Below, piece after piece: positions 1-7,726 of a DNA stretch of 64,000 nucleotides. The stretch is taken from assembly GCF_963675965.1 (NCBI RefSeq), contig NZ_OY780935.1:2406501-2470500 (forward strand), in the 5' to 3' direction. Made by a program: the position numbers and the translations under genes. Position 1 is the first letter of the stretch. Every line of letters begins with the position of its first letter. The DNA comes from an uncultured Celeribacter sp. (GTDB lineage Bacteria; Pseudomonadota; Alphaproteobacteria; Rhodobacterales; Rhodobacteraceae). Under the pieces are notes generated by a model, which was given only the letters and a program-made list of their open reading frames with translations, was not told the origin of the DNA and ran no database searches.

Positions 1-573
1 GGTGTCAGAGACATACTCGAAGCCGCCTTCTTCGGCGACAAGGTGCACCGTGTTGGCCGAACAGCGCCCGGTGTACCAACCGTAGGGGCGTTCGCCGGTG
101 ACCTCTTCATGCAGGCGGATGGCTTCTGCGATGGCTGCGCGCTCCTCCTCTTCGGGCATGTCTTTGTGTTCGACCCATTTCAGCCCGTGCGAGGCGATCT
201 CCCAGCCCGCGTCCTGCATGGCGGCAACCTGTTCGGGGCTGCGTGCCAGAGCGGTGGCGACGCCATAGATGGTGACGGGAATATCGGCGCCGGTGAACAG
301 GCGATGCAGGCGCCAGAAGCCCGCGCGTGCGCCATATTCGTAGATGGATTCCATGTTCCAGTGGCGTTGGCCCTTCCACATGGCCGCGCCAGCGATGTCG
401 GACAGGAAGGCTTCGGAGGCCTCGTCGCCGTGCAAAATGCAGTTTTCCCCGCCCTCTTCGTAGTTCAGGACGAATTGAACAGCCACTTTCGCGCCACCCG
501 GCCACTGCGGGTCAGGCGCATTTGCCCCGTAGCCTTGCATGTTTCGAACGTAACGCGCTGGTTTTTTTTGCAT
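1..573 (-). CDS. puuE: Allantoinase PuuE (polysaccharide deacetylase family), C-terminus cut by window edge
   Basis: Cofactor-independent allantoinase of the NodB/polysaccharide-deacetylase fold, which opens the allantoin ring to allantoate in purine breakdown. The minus strand reads 191 residues with the family's N-terminal pattern: an RYVRNMQGYG opening (compare RYPRDMxGYG), then VQFVLNYEEGGE, a SHGLKWVEH segment and YGWYTGR. The ATG ending at 573 is preferred over the in-frame ATG ending at 540 because it keeps the RYxRxM lead, and an AGAAGG stretch lies just upstream. The gene runs off the left edge, so about a third of the usual 300 or so residues is missing. It is divergent from uraH-puuD, fitting a shared urate pathway control region. 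The family call is firm; the start is fairly firm. Confidence 0.9.
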   Translation of the reverse strand, partial: MQKKPARYVRNMQGYGANAPDPQWPGGAKVAVQFVLNYEEGGENCILHGDEASEAFLSDIAGAAMWKGQRHWNMESIYEYGARAGFWRLHRLFTGADIPVTIYGVATALARSPEQVAAMQDAGWEIASHGLKWVEHKDMPEEEERAAIAEAIRLHEEVTGERPYGWYTGRCSANTVHLVAEEGGFEYVSDT

Positions 574-724
574 TTTGAGAGGCCTTCTATATTTTTGACT
601 AATTGGTAGGCTTTCGCTCGTTTTTTCTACGTTTCTCCTGCGGGGAGTGCAAAAGATTGATTGCGTTTCCCCCCTATATCCCCCAGCCTTTGTGAGAAAC
701 GCTTCCAAAATGGGCAAATGACTT
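574..724. promoter_or_regulatory. Divergent control region between puuE and uraH
   Basis: The 151 bp between the divergent puuE and uraH starts carry an inverted repeat GCGTTTC (663-669) / GAAACGC (696-702), with arms about three helical turns apart, next to a C-rich run. This spacing could suit a dimeric regulator such as a LysR or GntR protein, but no regulator gene is visible here and the assignment is inference. No convincing -35/-10 pair is seen. Confidence 0.4.
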
Positions 725-1084
725 ATGACTTCTGGGTTTTTAACCACCCATGTCCTCGATACGGCGCTGGGACTGCCAGCCGGGGGGATCGAAATCGCGC
801 TCTATCGCGTGAGCGGAAACAGCCACAAGAAAATCGCAACGACCGTTACCAATTCAGATGGCCGCACGGATGCGCCGATTCTGCCCGCAGAGTCGTTTGA
901 ACCCGGCATTTATGAACTGATTTTCTTTACCGGCGATTATCTGCGCCGGACCGGACAGGCGACCACTGACCCATTGTTTCTGGACCAGATTCCGATCCGC
1001 TTCGGCATCAGCGATCCGGACAGCCATTATCACGTGCCGTTGCTGCTTTCGCCCTTCGGCTATTCGACATATCGGGGAAGTTAA
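725..1084 (+). CDS. uraH: 5-hydroxyisourate hydrolase (transthyretin-like)
   Basis: Hydrolyses 5-hydroxyisourate, the product of urate oxidation, to OHCU. The 119-residue length is typical for the family. It shows the N-terminal LTTHVLD motif (His9), a central DGRT, a late SHYHVPLLLSPFGYSTY region, and ends exactly in the diagnostic C-terminal tetrapeptide YRGS. There is no N-terminal signal peptide, so it is expected in the cytoplasm. puuD starts 3 bp after its stop, so the two are almost certainly cotranscribed, and PuuD supplies its substrate. No uraD (OHCU decarboxylase) is visible in the window; it may lie to the left. Very confident. Confidence 0.95.
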   Translation: MTSGFLTTHVLDTALGLPAGGIEIALYRVSGNSHKKIATTVTNSDGRTDAPILPAESFEPGIYELIFFTGDYLRRTGQATTDPLFLDQIPIRFGISDPDSHYHVPLLLSPFGYSTYRGS

Positions 1085-1087
1085 CAG

Positions 1088-2329
1088 ATGAGCCTTATGC
1101 CAATCTTCATGGAATGGGCGGAATTCGCAATCCGCTGGCTGCACGTGGTGACAGCGATCGCATGGATCGGGTCTTCATTCTACTTTATTGCGCTCGATCT
1201 CGGGTTGCACCGCGACCGCAAACTGGCCAGCGGTGCAGATGGCGATGAATGGCAGGTGCACGGCGGTGGCTTCTATCATATCCAGAAATATCTGGTTGCG
1301 CCCGAACAGATGCCCAAGGACCTGATCTGGTTCAAATGGGAAAGCTATGCCACATGGCTGTCGGGCTTTGCCCTGATGGCGGTGCTCTATTATCACGGCG
1401 CCGAGCTGTATCTTCTGGACCCGAATGTTCTTGATATTTCCGCGCTTTGGGGGGTGCTGATTTCTCTGGCGTCGCTCGCTTTCGGATGGATCGCCTACGA
1501 TCTGATCTGCAAATCCAAGTTCGGGGACAACAACACCCGGCTGATGATCCTGCTCTATGTGATCCTTGTGGCCATGGCTTGGGGCTACACGCAGGTGTTT
1601 TCGGCCCGTGCCGCCTTCCTGCATCTGGGGGCTTTCACTGCCACGGTGATGACCGCAAACGTGTTCTTCATCATTATTCCGAACCAGAAAATCGTGGTGA
1701 AGGACCTGATCGCCGGACGTACGCCGGATGCGAAATACGGCAAGATCGCCAAGCAACGGTCGACGCATAACAACTACCTGACGCTGCCGGTCATCTTTAT
1801 GATGCTGTCGAACCACTATCCGCTGGCCTTTGCGTCGAAATACAACTGGATCATCGCCGCTCTGGTGTTCCTGATGGGGGTCACGATCCGTCACTTCTTC
1901 AACACTATGCATGCCCGTAAGGGGATGCTGTGGTGGACATGGGGCGTGACCGCTGCCCTGTTTGCAGCGATCATCTGGCTCTCGACTGCAGGGATTTTCC
2001 TGCAGGACAAGGCGGAAGGCGATGACACGGCGCTGCTCGGGACGGCGGCGCAGAAATTCGCTGCAGCGCCGGGCTTTGACGATGTCCATGAGATCGTCGT
2101 CAACAATTGTTCCATGTGCCATTCCAAAGAACCCTATTGGGACGGCATGGCGTCTCCGCCCAAGGGGATTCGTCTGGAAACCACGCAGGAAGTGGCCACG
2201 CTGGCCAAGGAAATCTGGCTGCAGGCCGGTGTGACCCATGCGATGCCGCCGGCGGGCACCTATATGGCGCTTGACGATGACAGTCGCGCTGCGATCCGCA
2301 ATTGGTACGCGGCAGCGACCGAGGGTTAA
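1088..2329 (+). CDS. puuD: Urate hydroxylase PuuD, membrane protein with C-terminal cytochrome c domain
   Basis: Membrane-bound urate oxidase type found in alphaproteobacteria; it turns urate into 5-hydroxyisourate and passes electrons to a heme c. The 413-residue protein has a PuuD-type N-terminal region of several membrane helices (FAIRWLHVVTAIAWIGSSFY opens it), with conserved HGGGFYHIQKY and STHNNYLTLPVIFMMLSNHY stretches. A C-terminal domain carries one heme-binding CSMCH site near residue 341 and a later Met (HAMPP) as likely axial ligand. It follows uraH after 3 bp. Its stop codon overlaps that of the convergent gene 2326-2682 within a GTTAAC palindrome. High confidence from domain order and context. 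Confidence 0.94.
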   Translation: MSLMPIFMEWAEFAIRWLHVVTAIAWIGSSFYFIALDLGLHRDRKLASGADGDEWQVHGGGFYHIQKYLVAPEQMPKDLIWFKWESYATWLSGFALMAVLYYHGAELYLLDPNVLDISALWGVLISLASLAFGWIAYDLICKSKFGDNNTRLMILLYVILVAMAWGYTQVFSARAAFLHLGAFTATVMTANVFFIIIPNQKIVVKDLIAGRTPDAKYGKIAKQRSTHNNYLTLPVIFMMLSNHYPLAFASKYNWIIAALVFLMGVTIRHFFNTMHARKGMLWWTWGVTAALFAAIIWLSTAGIFLQDKAEGDDTALLGTAAQKFAAAPGFDDVHEIVVNNCSMCHSKEPYWDGMASPPKGIRLETTQEVATLAKEIWLQAGVTHAMPPAGTYMALDDDSRAAIRNWYAAATEG

Positions 2330-2682
2330 CTCTCGTGACTGTCCGTTTCGGCATAATGAAATTTATGCAGGAGGCGGTGCAGGATCGGGGCCACGACAAT
2401 GCTGGAAACGGCCAGAAAGACGAAGCCTGAGTAGAGTGCGAACAGGCTGGCAAAGATCTGGCCGTGGCCCGTTCCGGGCACTTCGGCCAGCCCCAGTCCA
2501 CTCAGCTGTATCGTGGCATTGAGCAGGGCGCGCTGCCAGCTCATGCCTTCCAGTCCCACATAGCCCAGTGTGCCAAGACCGGCAGATCCCAGCACCACGG
2601 CGCCGGCCACCAGAACATGCAGGAACAGCCGTTTGCGGAATCTGGCGGGGGAAATCGGTGGCGTGGATCTGGATTCATACAT
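2326..2682 (-). CDS. Small membrane protein resembling a two-helix ion channel with a degenerate filter
   Basis: A 118-residue protein with a basic N-terminus, one hydrophobic helix (about residues 20-45), a short re-entrant-like stretch, and a second helix followed by HRLLHKFH. The order helix, pore-like loop, helix and the pattern NATIQLSGLGLAEVPGTGHG-QIFASLFALYSG resemble the Ion_trans_2 potassium-channel module, but the TxGYGD filter is replaced by SGLGLAEV. It could be a channel-derived protein that no longer selects K+, or an unrelated membrane protein. It is convergent with puuD (stops overlap) and 43 bp separate it from galM. That it is coding is likely; the family resemblance is inference. 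Confidence 0.65.
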   Translation of the reverse strand: MYESRSTPPISPARFRKRLFLHVLVAGAVVLGSAGLGTLGYVGLEGMSWQRALLNATIQLSGLGLAEVPGTGHGQIFASLFALYSGFVFLAVSSIVVAPILHRLLHKFHYAETDSHES

Positions 2683-2725
2683 GATCGGAGTCGGCTTTAC
2701 TGGTTAAGGGGGCTGTGCAGCGCCA

Positions 2726-3736
2726 TCACGACATCACGTCGCCGGGTTTGGAAAACTGCCACTGGGTCGTTTGATGGTAAAGCGTTTCCGGGCGCAGGAC
2801 AGATGACGGAAACTCCGGTCGGTTCGGCGCATCTGGCCAGTTTTGGGCTTCCAGGGCGATGCCGCAAAACCCGGTTTCGACAAATCCGCGATGGCTGATG
2901 AAAGGCGCGCTGCCGATGGGGGCAGCGTCAAATACCTGCAGGCCCGCTTCGGTGGTGGATAGGCGCAGGCTGATGCCACTTGTGCCCGTGAGCGTGGCCA
3001 CATGACGCAAGGCCGCCGGACCGTCGGACAGGCAGAAATTCGTGTCATAGCGCTGGCTGTCGGAGGGGCGCAGCACCCGGCCCCCTCGCAGGTCAAAGGC
3101 TGTGCCTGTGACATCGGCGACACCGGTCGGGATCAAATGGTCATCCACGGTCGTGTAGCGATCCGCACGCACCTGCAACCAGTGCCCCTCTGTGGTTTTG
3201 GTGCCATCGAGGTTCCAATAGGAGTGATTGGCAAGGTTGAGAAAGGTGGCGCGATCCGTTTTGGCCCAGAGATCCATCCGCAGGCGCGCGGGCGCCTCGA
3301 TGCTGTAGCGGGCGCGCAGGTGGCGATTGCCGGGAAAGCCGCCAGCCCCATCGGGCAACTGCACCTCCAGCGTGACGGCGGACTCGCTGTGTTCGGCGAG
3401 CTGCCAGAGCGCATTGTGCAGCGCTTTTGGACCACCATGCAGCGTGTTGGGCCCTTCGTTGGCCTCAAATTGAAAGCGTTCCCCATCAAGCTCTGCGGAG
3501 GCACCGGATATCCGGTTGGCGACGGGGCCAACAAGCGCTCCGAAATAGTCCATCGGCCCGTGGTCATAGGCCGCAAGATCGGGGCTGCCGAGCGTTAGCC
3601 CATAGGGCACGCCCGCCAGTCGCACATCATTCAGGATCGCGCCATAGTTCAGAATGGTCGCGCTGAGCGATCCGGCCTGCAAGGTGATCGCCTCGACGGG
3701 GCGACCGTCCTGCAACTGGCCAAAGCGCCGTATCAT
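2726..3736 (-). CDS. galM: Aldose 1-epimerase (galactose mutarotase)
   Basis: Interconverts alpha and beta anomers of hexoses in the cytoplasm. The 336-residue length fits the family. Visible motifs include the N-terminal NYGAILNDVRLAG, GPVANRISGA (substrate Arg), GPNTLHGG (catalytic-type His), NLANHSYWNL (second His) and a C-terminal GIALEAQNWPDAPN with the catalytic-type Glu. Its ATG overlaps the stop of dgoK (positions 3733-3736), so the two genes are translationally coupled and likely serve the same galactose-type sugar route. No sugar transporter or regulator is adjacent. High confidence. Confidence 0.93.
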   Translation of the reverse strand: MIRRFGQLQDGRPVEAITLQAGSLSATILNYGAILNDVRLAGVPYGLTLGSPDLAAYDHGPMDYFGALVGPVANRISGASAELDGERFQFEANEGPNTLHGGPKALHNALWQLAEHSESAVTLEVQLPDGAGGFPGNRHLRARYSIEAPARLRMDLWAKTDRATFLNLANHSYWNLDGTKTTEGHWLQVRADRYTTVDDHLIPTGVADVTGTAFDLRGGRVLRPSDSQRYDTNFCLSDGPAALRHVATLTGTSGISLRLSTTEAGLQVFDAAPIGSAPFISHRGFVETGFCGIALEAQNWPDAPNRPEFPSSVLRPETLYHQTTQWQFSKPGDVMS

Positions 3737-4611
3737 CCGAAAGCCTTTTTATAAGCTGCGCGCAGTCCGGCCTGCAGCATTTCGGCGCGGCTGACGCGAC
3801 TGAAGGGTGCGAATTGCGCATCAAGCGCCAGGGCATAGGGCGCGCTATGTTCCGGGTCACCGATCAGAGCGATGGCCTGCCCCAGCCAATAGGGGCGGGT
3901 TGCGGCCAGTTCAAAGCCGATCAGAAAGCCCAGCGTGACCGCGCGGGCTTTGGCCGTGTCGGTCCCGCGCAAGCGCGCCTCTGCCTGCAGAGAGGCCAGA
4001 CGGTAGGTGAAGTTTTCTGGCCGGGACATGGCGTCAGAGAGGGCATCGGCGAAGGCGCCTGTGTCCAGAGCTTCGCCGGTCAGAAGATCCGCGCAATCGG
4101 GTTGTTCGGACAGGCCGGCCATGACTGTGCCGGTGGCGACAGAGCGGAAGGACACGACCTCTTCCGCCGAAATATGTGCCCATGTGGTGATGCGCGGTCC
4201 CGGCAGACACAAGACGCCGTCAAAGCCGGGGTTGTCCGTGATATAGCCCGCGATCACGGCATCTGCGCCTAGCGTCAGATGGCGGGGCGTTTCCTGAGTG
4301 AGCGCGGGAAAGAGAACCTCCGCCTCGGCGGACAGGCGGTCGGGCATGGCCTTGCAGGGCACCGCGCGCGGATCCCGAGCAAACGGGCCTGCGGCCACGA
4401 CGGGCAAACCGGACGGCAGCCCCATGCCACGGGTCAAATCTGCCAGCGCCTGATCGTAGCCTGCACGATCTTGCGGTGCGGCGGCGGTCGCATCAGCCAG
4501 AGGCTGCCCGGCCTCATCCATGGCCCAGATCGTCAGGCCATGGGCACGCCAGTCAACGGCGATCCAGTCTGCTGCGATCCTGTCTGGGGCGGTCAGCTGC
4601 GAGGTGCTCAT
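3733..4611 (-). CDS. dgoK: 2-dehydro-3-deoxygalactonokinase
   Basis: Phosphorylates 2-keto-3-deoxygalactonate in the De Ley-Doudoroff route for galactose/galactonate. The 292-residue protein shows the family N-terminal IAVDWRAHGLTIWAMD, a middle LTLGADAVIAGY and VLCLPGPRITTWAHI (usually GTHSKW-like), and C-terminal FLIGFELAATRPYW. The ATG ending at 4611 was chosen because a GGAAG lies about 8 nt upstream; an in-frame earlier start would add 16 Arg/Gln-rich residues. Two points weaken the enzyme call: the usual PGTHSKW phosphate loop reads PGPRITTW here, and no KDPGal aldolase (dgoA) is next to it. Family membership is sound; activity on the usual substrate is inferred. Confidence 0.82.
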   Translation of the reverse strand: MSTSQLTAPDRIAADWIAVDWRAHGLTIWAMDEAGQPLADATAAAPQDRAGYDQALADLTRGMGLPSGLPVVAAGPFARDPRAVPCKAMPDRLSAEAEVLFPALTQETPRHLTLGADAVIAGYITDNPGFDGVLCLPGPRITTWAHISAEEVVSFRSVATGTVMAGLSEQPDCADLLTGEALDTGAFADALSDAMSRPENFTYRLASLQAEARLRGTDTAKARAVTLGFLIGFELAATRPYWLGQAIALIGDPEHSAPYALALDAQFAPFSRVSRAEMLQAGLRAAYKKAFG

Positions 4612-4681
4612 GGGGATGTCTTCCGGCTGTCGTCGTTGTCTCTCAGCGTTCGCATGCATCTTGGGGAAGACGCAAGGAAGA

Positions 4682-4882
4682 TCAGCTTTTCAGCGTGGCG
4701 GGATAGCCTGCGTCCTTCAAGGCTTTGAGAATGGCTTCGTCACCAGCGTCAGAGAACACATCGATTTCACGTGCCTCCATGTCGGCGTCGATTTCGACCG
4801 TATCGTCGACCGCTTCAAGCGCTTCTGTGATGCTGGCTTTGCAATGGTCGCAGCTCATATCGGGAACGGAAAAGACGGACAT
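4682..4882 (-). CDS. Heavy-metal-associated (HMA) copper chaperone
   Basis: A 66-residue CopZ/Atx1-type protein expected to carry Cu(I) in the cytoplasm to the P-type ATPase encoded divergently at 4995. It consists of one HMA fold with the metal site MSCDHCKASI (Cys at about 10 and 13) and the family ending LKDAGYPATL. The sequence is notably acidic (VDDTVEIDADMEAREIDVFSD), which may suit docking to the ATPase's metal-binding domains. The intergenic region is 112 bp. Confident in the family; direct partnership is inferred from position. Confidence 0.92.
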   Translation of the reverse strand: MSVFSVPDMSCDHCKASITEALEAVDDTVEIDADMEAREIDVFSDAGDEAILKALKDAGYPATLKS

Positions 4883-4994
4883 ATTGAGACCTTTCTGTCT
4901 GCGTCGGTTGTCAGTTTGTCACGGCGGCGTGCCTTGCCGCCCGCCGTCATGAGACATAAGTAAACGTATACGCGTCAAAAGCCAGAGTGACAAA
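4883..4994. promoter_or_regulatory. Divergent promoter region of copper genes with a dyad
   Basis: Between the chaperone and copA there is a perfect 7-bp inverted repeat ACGGCGG (4921-4927) / CCGCCGT (4941-4947) and an 8-bp palindrome CGTATACG (4964-4971). Such dyads could bind a copper-responsive regulator (for example a CueR-type MerR protein), but the classic CueR operator is not recognisable and no regulator gene is nearby. Inference only. Confidence 0.35.
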
Positions 4995-7430
4995 ATGCAC
5001 AGCACCCGTTTATCGGTCGAAGGTATGACCTGCGCTTCCTGTGTCGGGCGGGTGGAGCGGGCTTTGCGCAACACCGAGGGGGTGCGTGAAGCCAATGTAA
5101 ATCTCGCCACCGAGACCGCGGATGTGACGGTCGACGATGCGGTTGCCCTTGGAACTTTGGTCGAGGCTCTGGACAAGGCGGGCTATCCCGCCCGGGAAGA
5201 AACCCTTGTGTTCGATGTGCAGGGCATGACCTGCGCCTCTTGTGTCGGTCGGGTGGAGCGGGCTCTGGCCGAGGCCGAAGGTGTCACATCGGCCTCCGTC
5301 AATTTGGCCGCGGAAACCGCGCAGGTGCAGTTTCTGAGCGGTCAACAGAATGCGGCGACGCTGGGCAAGCTGATCGCGAAAGCCGGGTATCAAGCGCATG
5401 CGCGGGTGGATGATGATGCGCCTGTCGAGAACCGCAAAGCCGATGAGGCCCGCGTTTTGTCCAGACGGCTTTTGTGGGCGGTGCTGCTGACCCTGCCTAT
5501 TTTCCTGATTGAAATGGGGGGGCATCTGGTGCCTGCTTTCCATCATTGGTGGATGGCAACCGTCCCGGCGCAGCCCTGGCGCATGGTACAGTTTCTGCTG
5601 ACGCTTGTGGTTCTGGCCGGGCCCGGGCGTTTGTTCTTTGCCAAGGGCATTCCGTCGCTCTTGCGCGGCGGGCCGGACATGAATGCGCTGGTGGCCATGG
5701 GATCCGGAGCGGCGTTCCTCTATTCCACTGTGGTGACCTTTGTGCCCTCCGTGGTGCCCACGGGCGCGCGCAATGTCTATTTCGAAGCGGCGGCGGTGAT
5801 CGTGACGCTGATCCTTCTGGGGCGGTTCATGGAAGCCCGCGCCAAGGGGCGCACCGGTGATGCTATTCGCAAACTGGCGGGCATGCGGGCCAAAACCGCC
5901 CGTGTCGAGCGCTCCGGCGAGGTGGTCGAAGTGCCGATCGAAGACATTGTCGTCGGCGACATCCTGCATCTGCGTCCGGGTGAAAAGATCGCGGTGGACG
6001 GCAAGGTGCTGTCAGGCGAAAGCCATGTCGATGAGGCGATGATTTCCGGGGAACCGATCCCGGTGGCGAAATCGGAAGGCAGCCCGGTGATTGCCGGCAC
6101 GGTGAATGGCGAAGGCACGCTGCGTTTTGTGGCCGAAAAGGTCGGTGCGGACACGATGCTGGCGCAGATCATTCGCATGGTGGAAGATGCGCAGGGCGCC
6201 AAGCTGCCGATCCAGTCACTGGTCGATAAGGTGACGATGTATTTTGTTCCTGCTGTCATGGGGCTGGCCGCGCTGACCGTTTTGGTCTGGCTGATCTTTG
6301 GCCCTGATCCGGCTCTGGCGCATGCGCTTGTGGCGGGTGTGGCGGTGTTGATCATTGCTTGCCCCTGCGCCATGGGGTTGGCCACACCGACCTCCATCAT
6401 GGTCGGCACGGGGCGCGCGGCGGAATTGGGCGTGCTGTTTCGCAAAGGCGATGCTCTGCAGGCGCTCCAGGGTGTGAGCGTTGTGGCCTTTGACAAGACG
6501 GGCACGCTGACCGAAGGCCGCCCGGATGTGACCGAGATCGAGGCTTGGGGGCGCTCTGAGGAAGATCTTCTGGCGCTCGTCGCAGCGGCCGAAGCGCAAT
6601 CCGAACACCCGATTGCCCGCGCGATCGAACGCCGCGCCGGGGAGCTGGGGCTGACCCTGCCAGCTGTCGACAAGGCGCGTGCTGTGGCGGGCCATGGGCT
6701 GAAAGCGGAAATTGCCGGGGTGTCGGTGCTGATCGGAAACATGCGTCTGATGCGTCGCGAAAAGCTGGATGTCGGTGTTTTTGACGCGCCGCTGGAGCGT
6801 TTGGCGGAACAGGGCATTACCCCGGTTCTGGTAGCTGTCGATGGTCAGCCTGCCGGGGTGATCGGGGTTTCGGACCCGGTGCGCCAAGCGTCGAAAACCG
6901 CGATTGATGCGCTGCATGCGCGTGGGGTGACGGTCGCCATGGTATCGGGGGATACCCGGAAGGCGGCTGAGGCCATCGCCCACAAGCTGGGCATCGACCA
7001 TGTCGAGGCCGAGGTGCTGCCCAAGGGCAAGGCGAAGATCGTCGAAGCGCTCAAGGCGCAGGGCACGGTCGCCTTCGTCGGGGACGGGATCAACGACGCG
7101 CCTGCGCTGGCTTCTGCCGATGTTGGTGTGGCCGTGGGCACCGGCACGGATGTGGCCATCGAAGCGGCGGATGTGGTGCTGATGGGCGGCGATCCGGCGG
7201 CTGTGGTGACGGCGCTTGACGTCAGCCGCAAGACCATGGGCAACATCCGTCAGAATCTGTTTTGGGCTTTTGCCTATAATGCGGCCCTGATTCCTGTCGC
7301 CGCCGGGGTGTTCTATCCGGCCTTCGGGGTGCAATTGTCTCCGATGCTTGGCGCCGGGGCCATGGCGATGTCTTCAGTTTTTGTGGTTTCTAACGCCCTA
7401 AGGTTGCGCCGACTTAGGTCATCTATCTGA
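4995..7430 (+). CDS. copA: Copper-translocating P1B-type ATPase
   Basis: Inner-membrane pump exporting Cu(I) from the cytoplasm. The 811-residue protein has two N-terminal HMA domains, each with GMTCASCVGRVE (near residues 10-21 and 76-87), eight expected membrane helices, the CPC metal site in CPCAMGLATP (about 456), the phosphorylation motif DKTGTLTEG (about 500), the SEHPIARAI motif, and the hinge GDGINDAPAL. The SGEP actuator loop is also intact. It is divergent from its likely chaperone. No Cu oxidase or efflux operon is adjacent. All catalytic motifs are intact, so function is near certain. Confidence 0.96.
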   Translation: MHSTRLSVEGMTCASCVGRVERALRNTEGVREANVNLATETADVTVDDAVALGTLVEALDKAGYPAREETLVFDVQGMTCASCVGRVERALAEAEGVTSASVNLAAETAQVQFLSGQQNAATLGKLIAKAGYQAHARVDDDAPVENRKADEARVLSRRLLWAVLLTLPIFLIEMGGHLVPAFHHWWMATVPAQPWRMVQFLLTLVVLAGPGRLFFAKGIPSLLRGGPDMNALVAMGSGAAFLYSTVVTFVPSVVPTGARNVYFEAAAVIVTLILLGRFMEARAKGRTGDAIRKLAGMRAKTARVERSGEVVEVPIEDIVVGDILHLRPGEKIAVDGKVLSGESHVDEAMISGEPIPVAKSEGSPVIAGTVNGEGTLRFVAEKVGADTMLAQIIRMVEDAQGAKLPIQSLVDKVTMYFVPAVMGLAALTVLVWLIFGPDPALAHALVAGVAVLIIACPCAMGLATPTSIMVGTGRAAELGVLFRKGDALQALQGVSVVAFDKTGTLTEGRPDVTEIEAWGRSEEDLLALVAAAEAQSEHPIARAIERRAGELGLTLPAVDKARAVAGHGLKAEIAGVSVLIGNMRLMRREKLDVGVFDAPLERLAEQGITPVLVAVDGQPAGVIGVSDPVRQASKTAIDALHARGVTVAMVSGDTRKAAEAIAHKLGIDHVEAEVLPKGKAKIVEALKAQGTVAFVGDGINDAPALASADVGVAVGTGTDVAIEAADVVLMGGDPAAVVTALDVSRKTMGNIRQNLFWAFAYNAALIPVAAGVFYPAFGVQLSPMLGAGAMAMSSVFVVSNALRLRRLRSSI

Positions 7431-7726
7431 TAGGTTGTGCCGCGCTGCGTGCGGCTGTCTGACTCGTGGGCTGGGCTGGGAGCGTTTTTACGTTCTCACC
7501 CTATGCGCGAAGCCGGAAAAAACACTTCATCTACAATGACATATTCCTGCCTGAATTCCGTTAGTCGCCTGCATTATAAAGGGAAAATTAAGACTTTTTC
7601 ATGCCAAGTGAGGCATTTGTGCACTAGTGCAATCCCGTGACTTCCTGTATCGCATGTAGCCAATCAAAACGAAGCTGCGGTCGAAAAACGGCAAGTGGCA
7701 ACATCGAGCAGAAGTGAATTGGTATA
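7431..7726. promoter_or_regulatory. Intergenic region upstream of the adhesin operon with two dyads
   Basis: About 296 bp with no convincing gene. A small GCCGC/GCGGC hairpin (7439-7455) follows copA but lacks a T-run. Upstream of the adhesin are a TATAAA box (7575-7580), an inverted repeat ATGCC-N6-GGCAT (7601-7616), and a perfect 12-bp palindrome TGCACTAGTGCA (7620-7631), the last two only 3 bp apart. They lie about 100 bp before the start codon, consistent with regulator sites or a long leader. Confidence 0.45.

Noticed and set aside
43..609. Plus-strand open frame at the left edge
   Set aside because: The minus strand reads a clear PuuE N-terminus over the same stretch.
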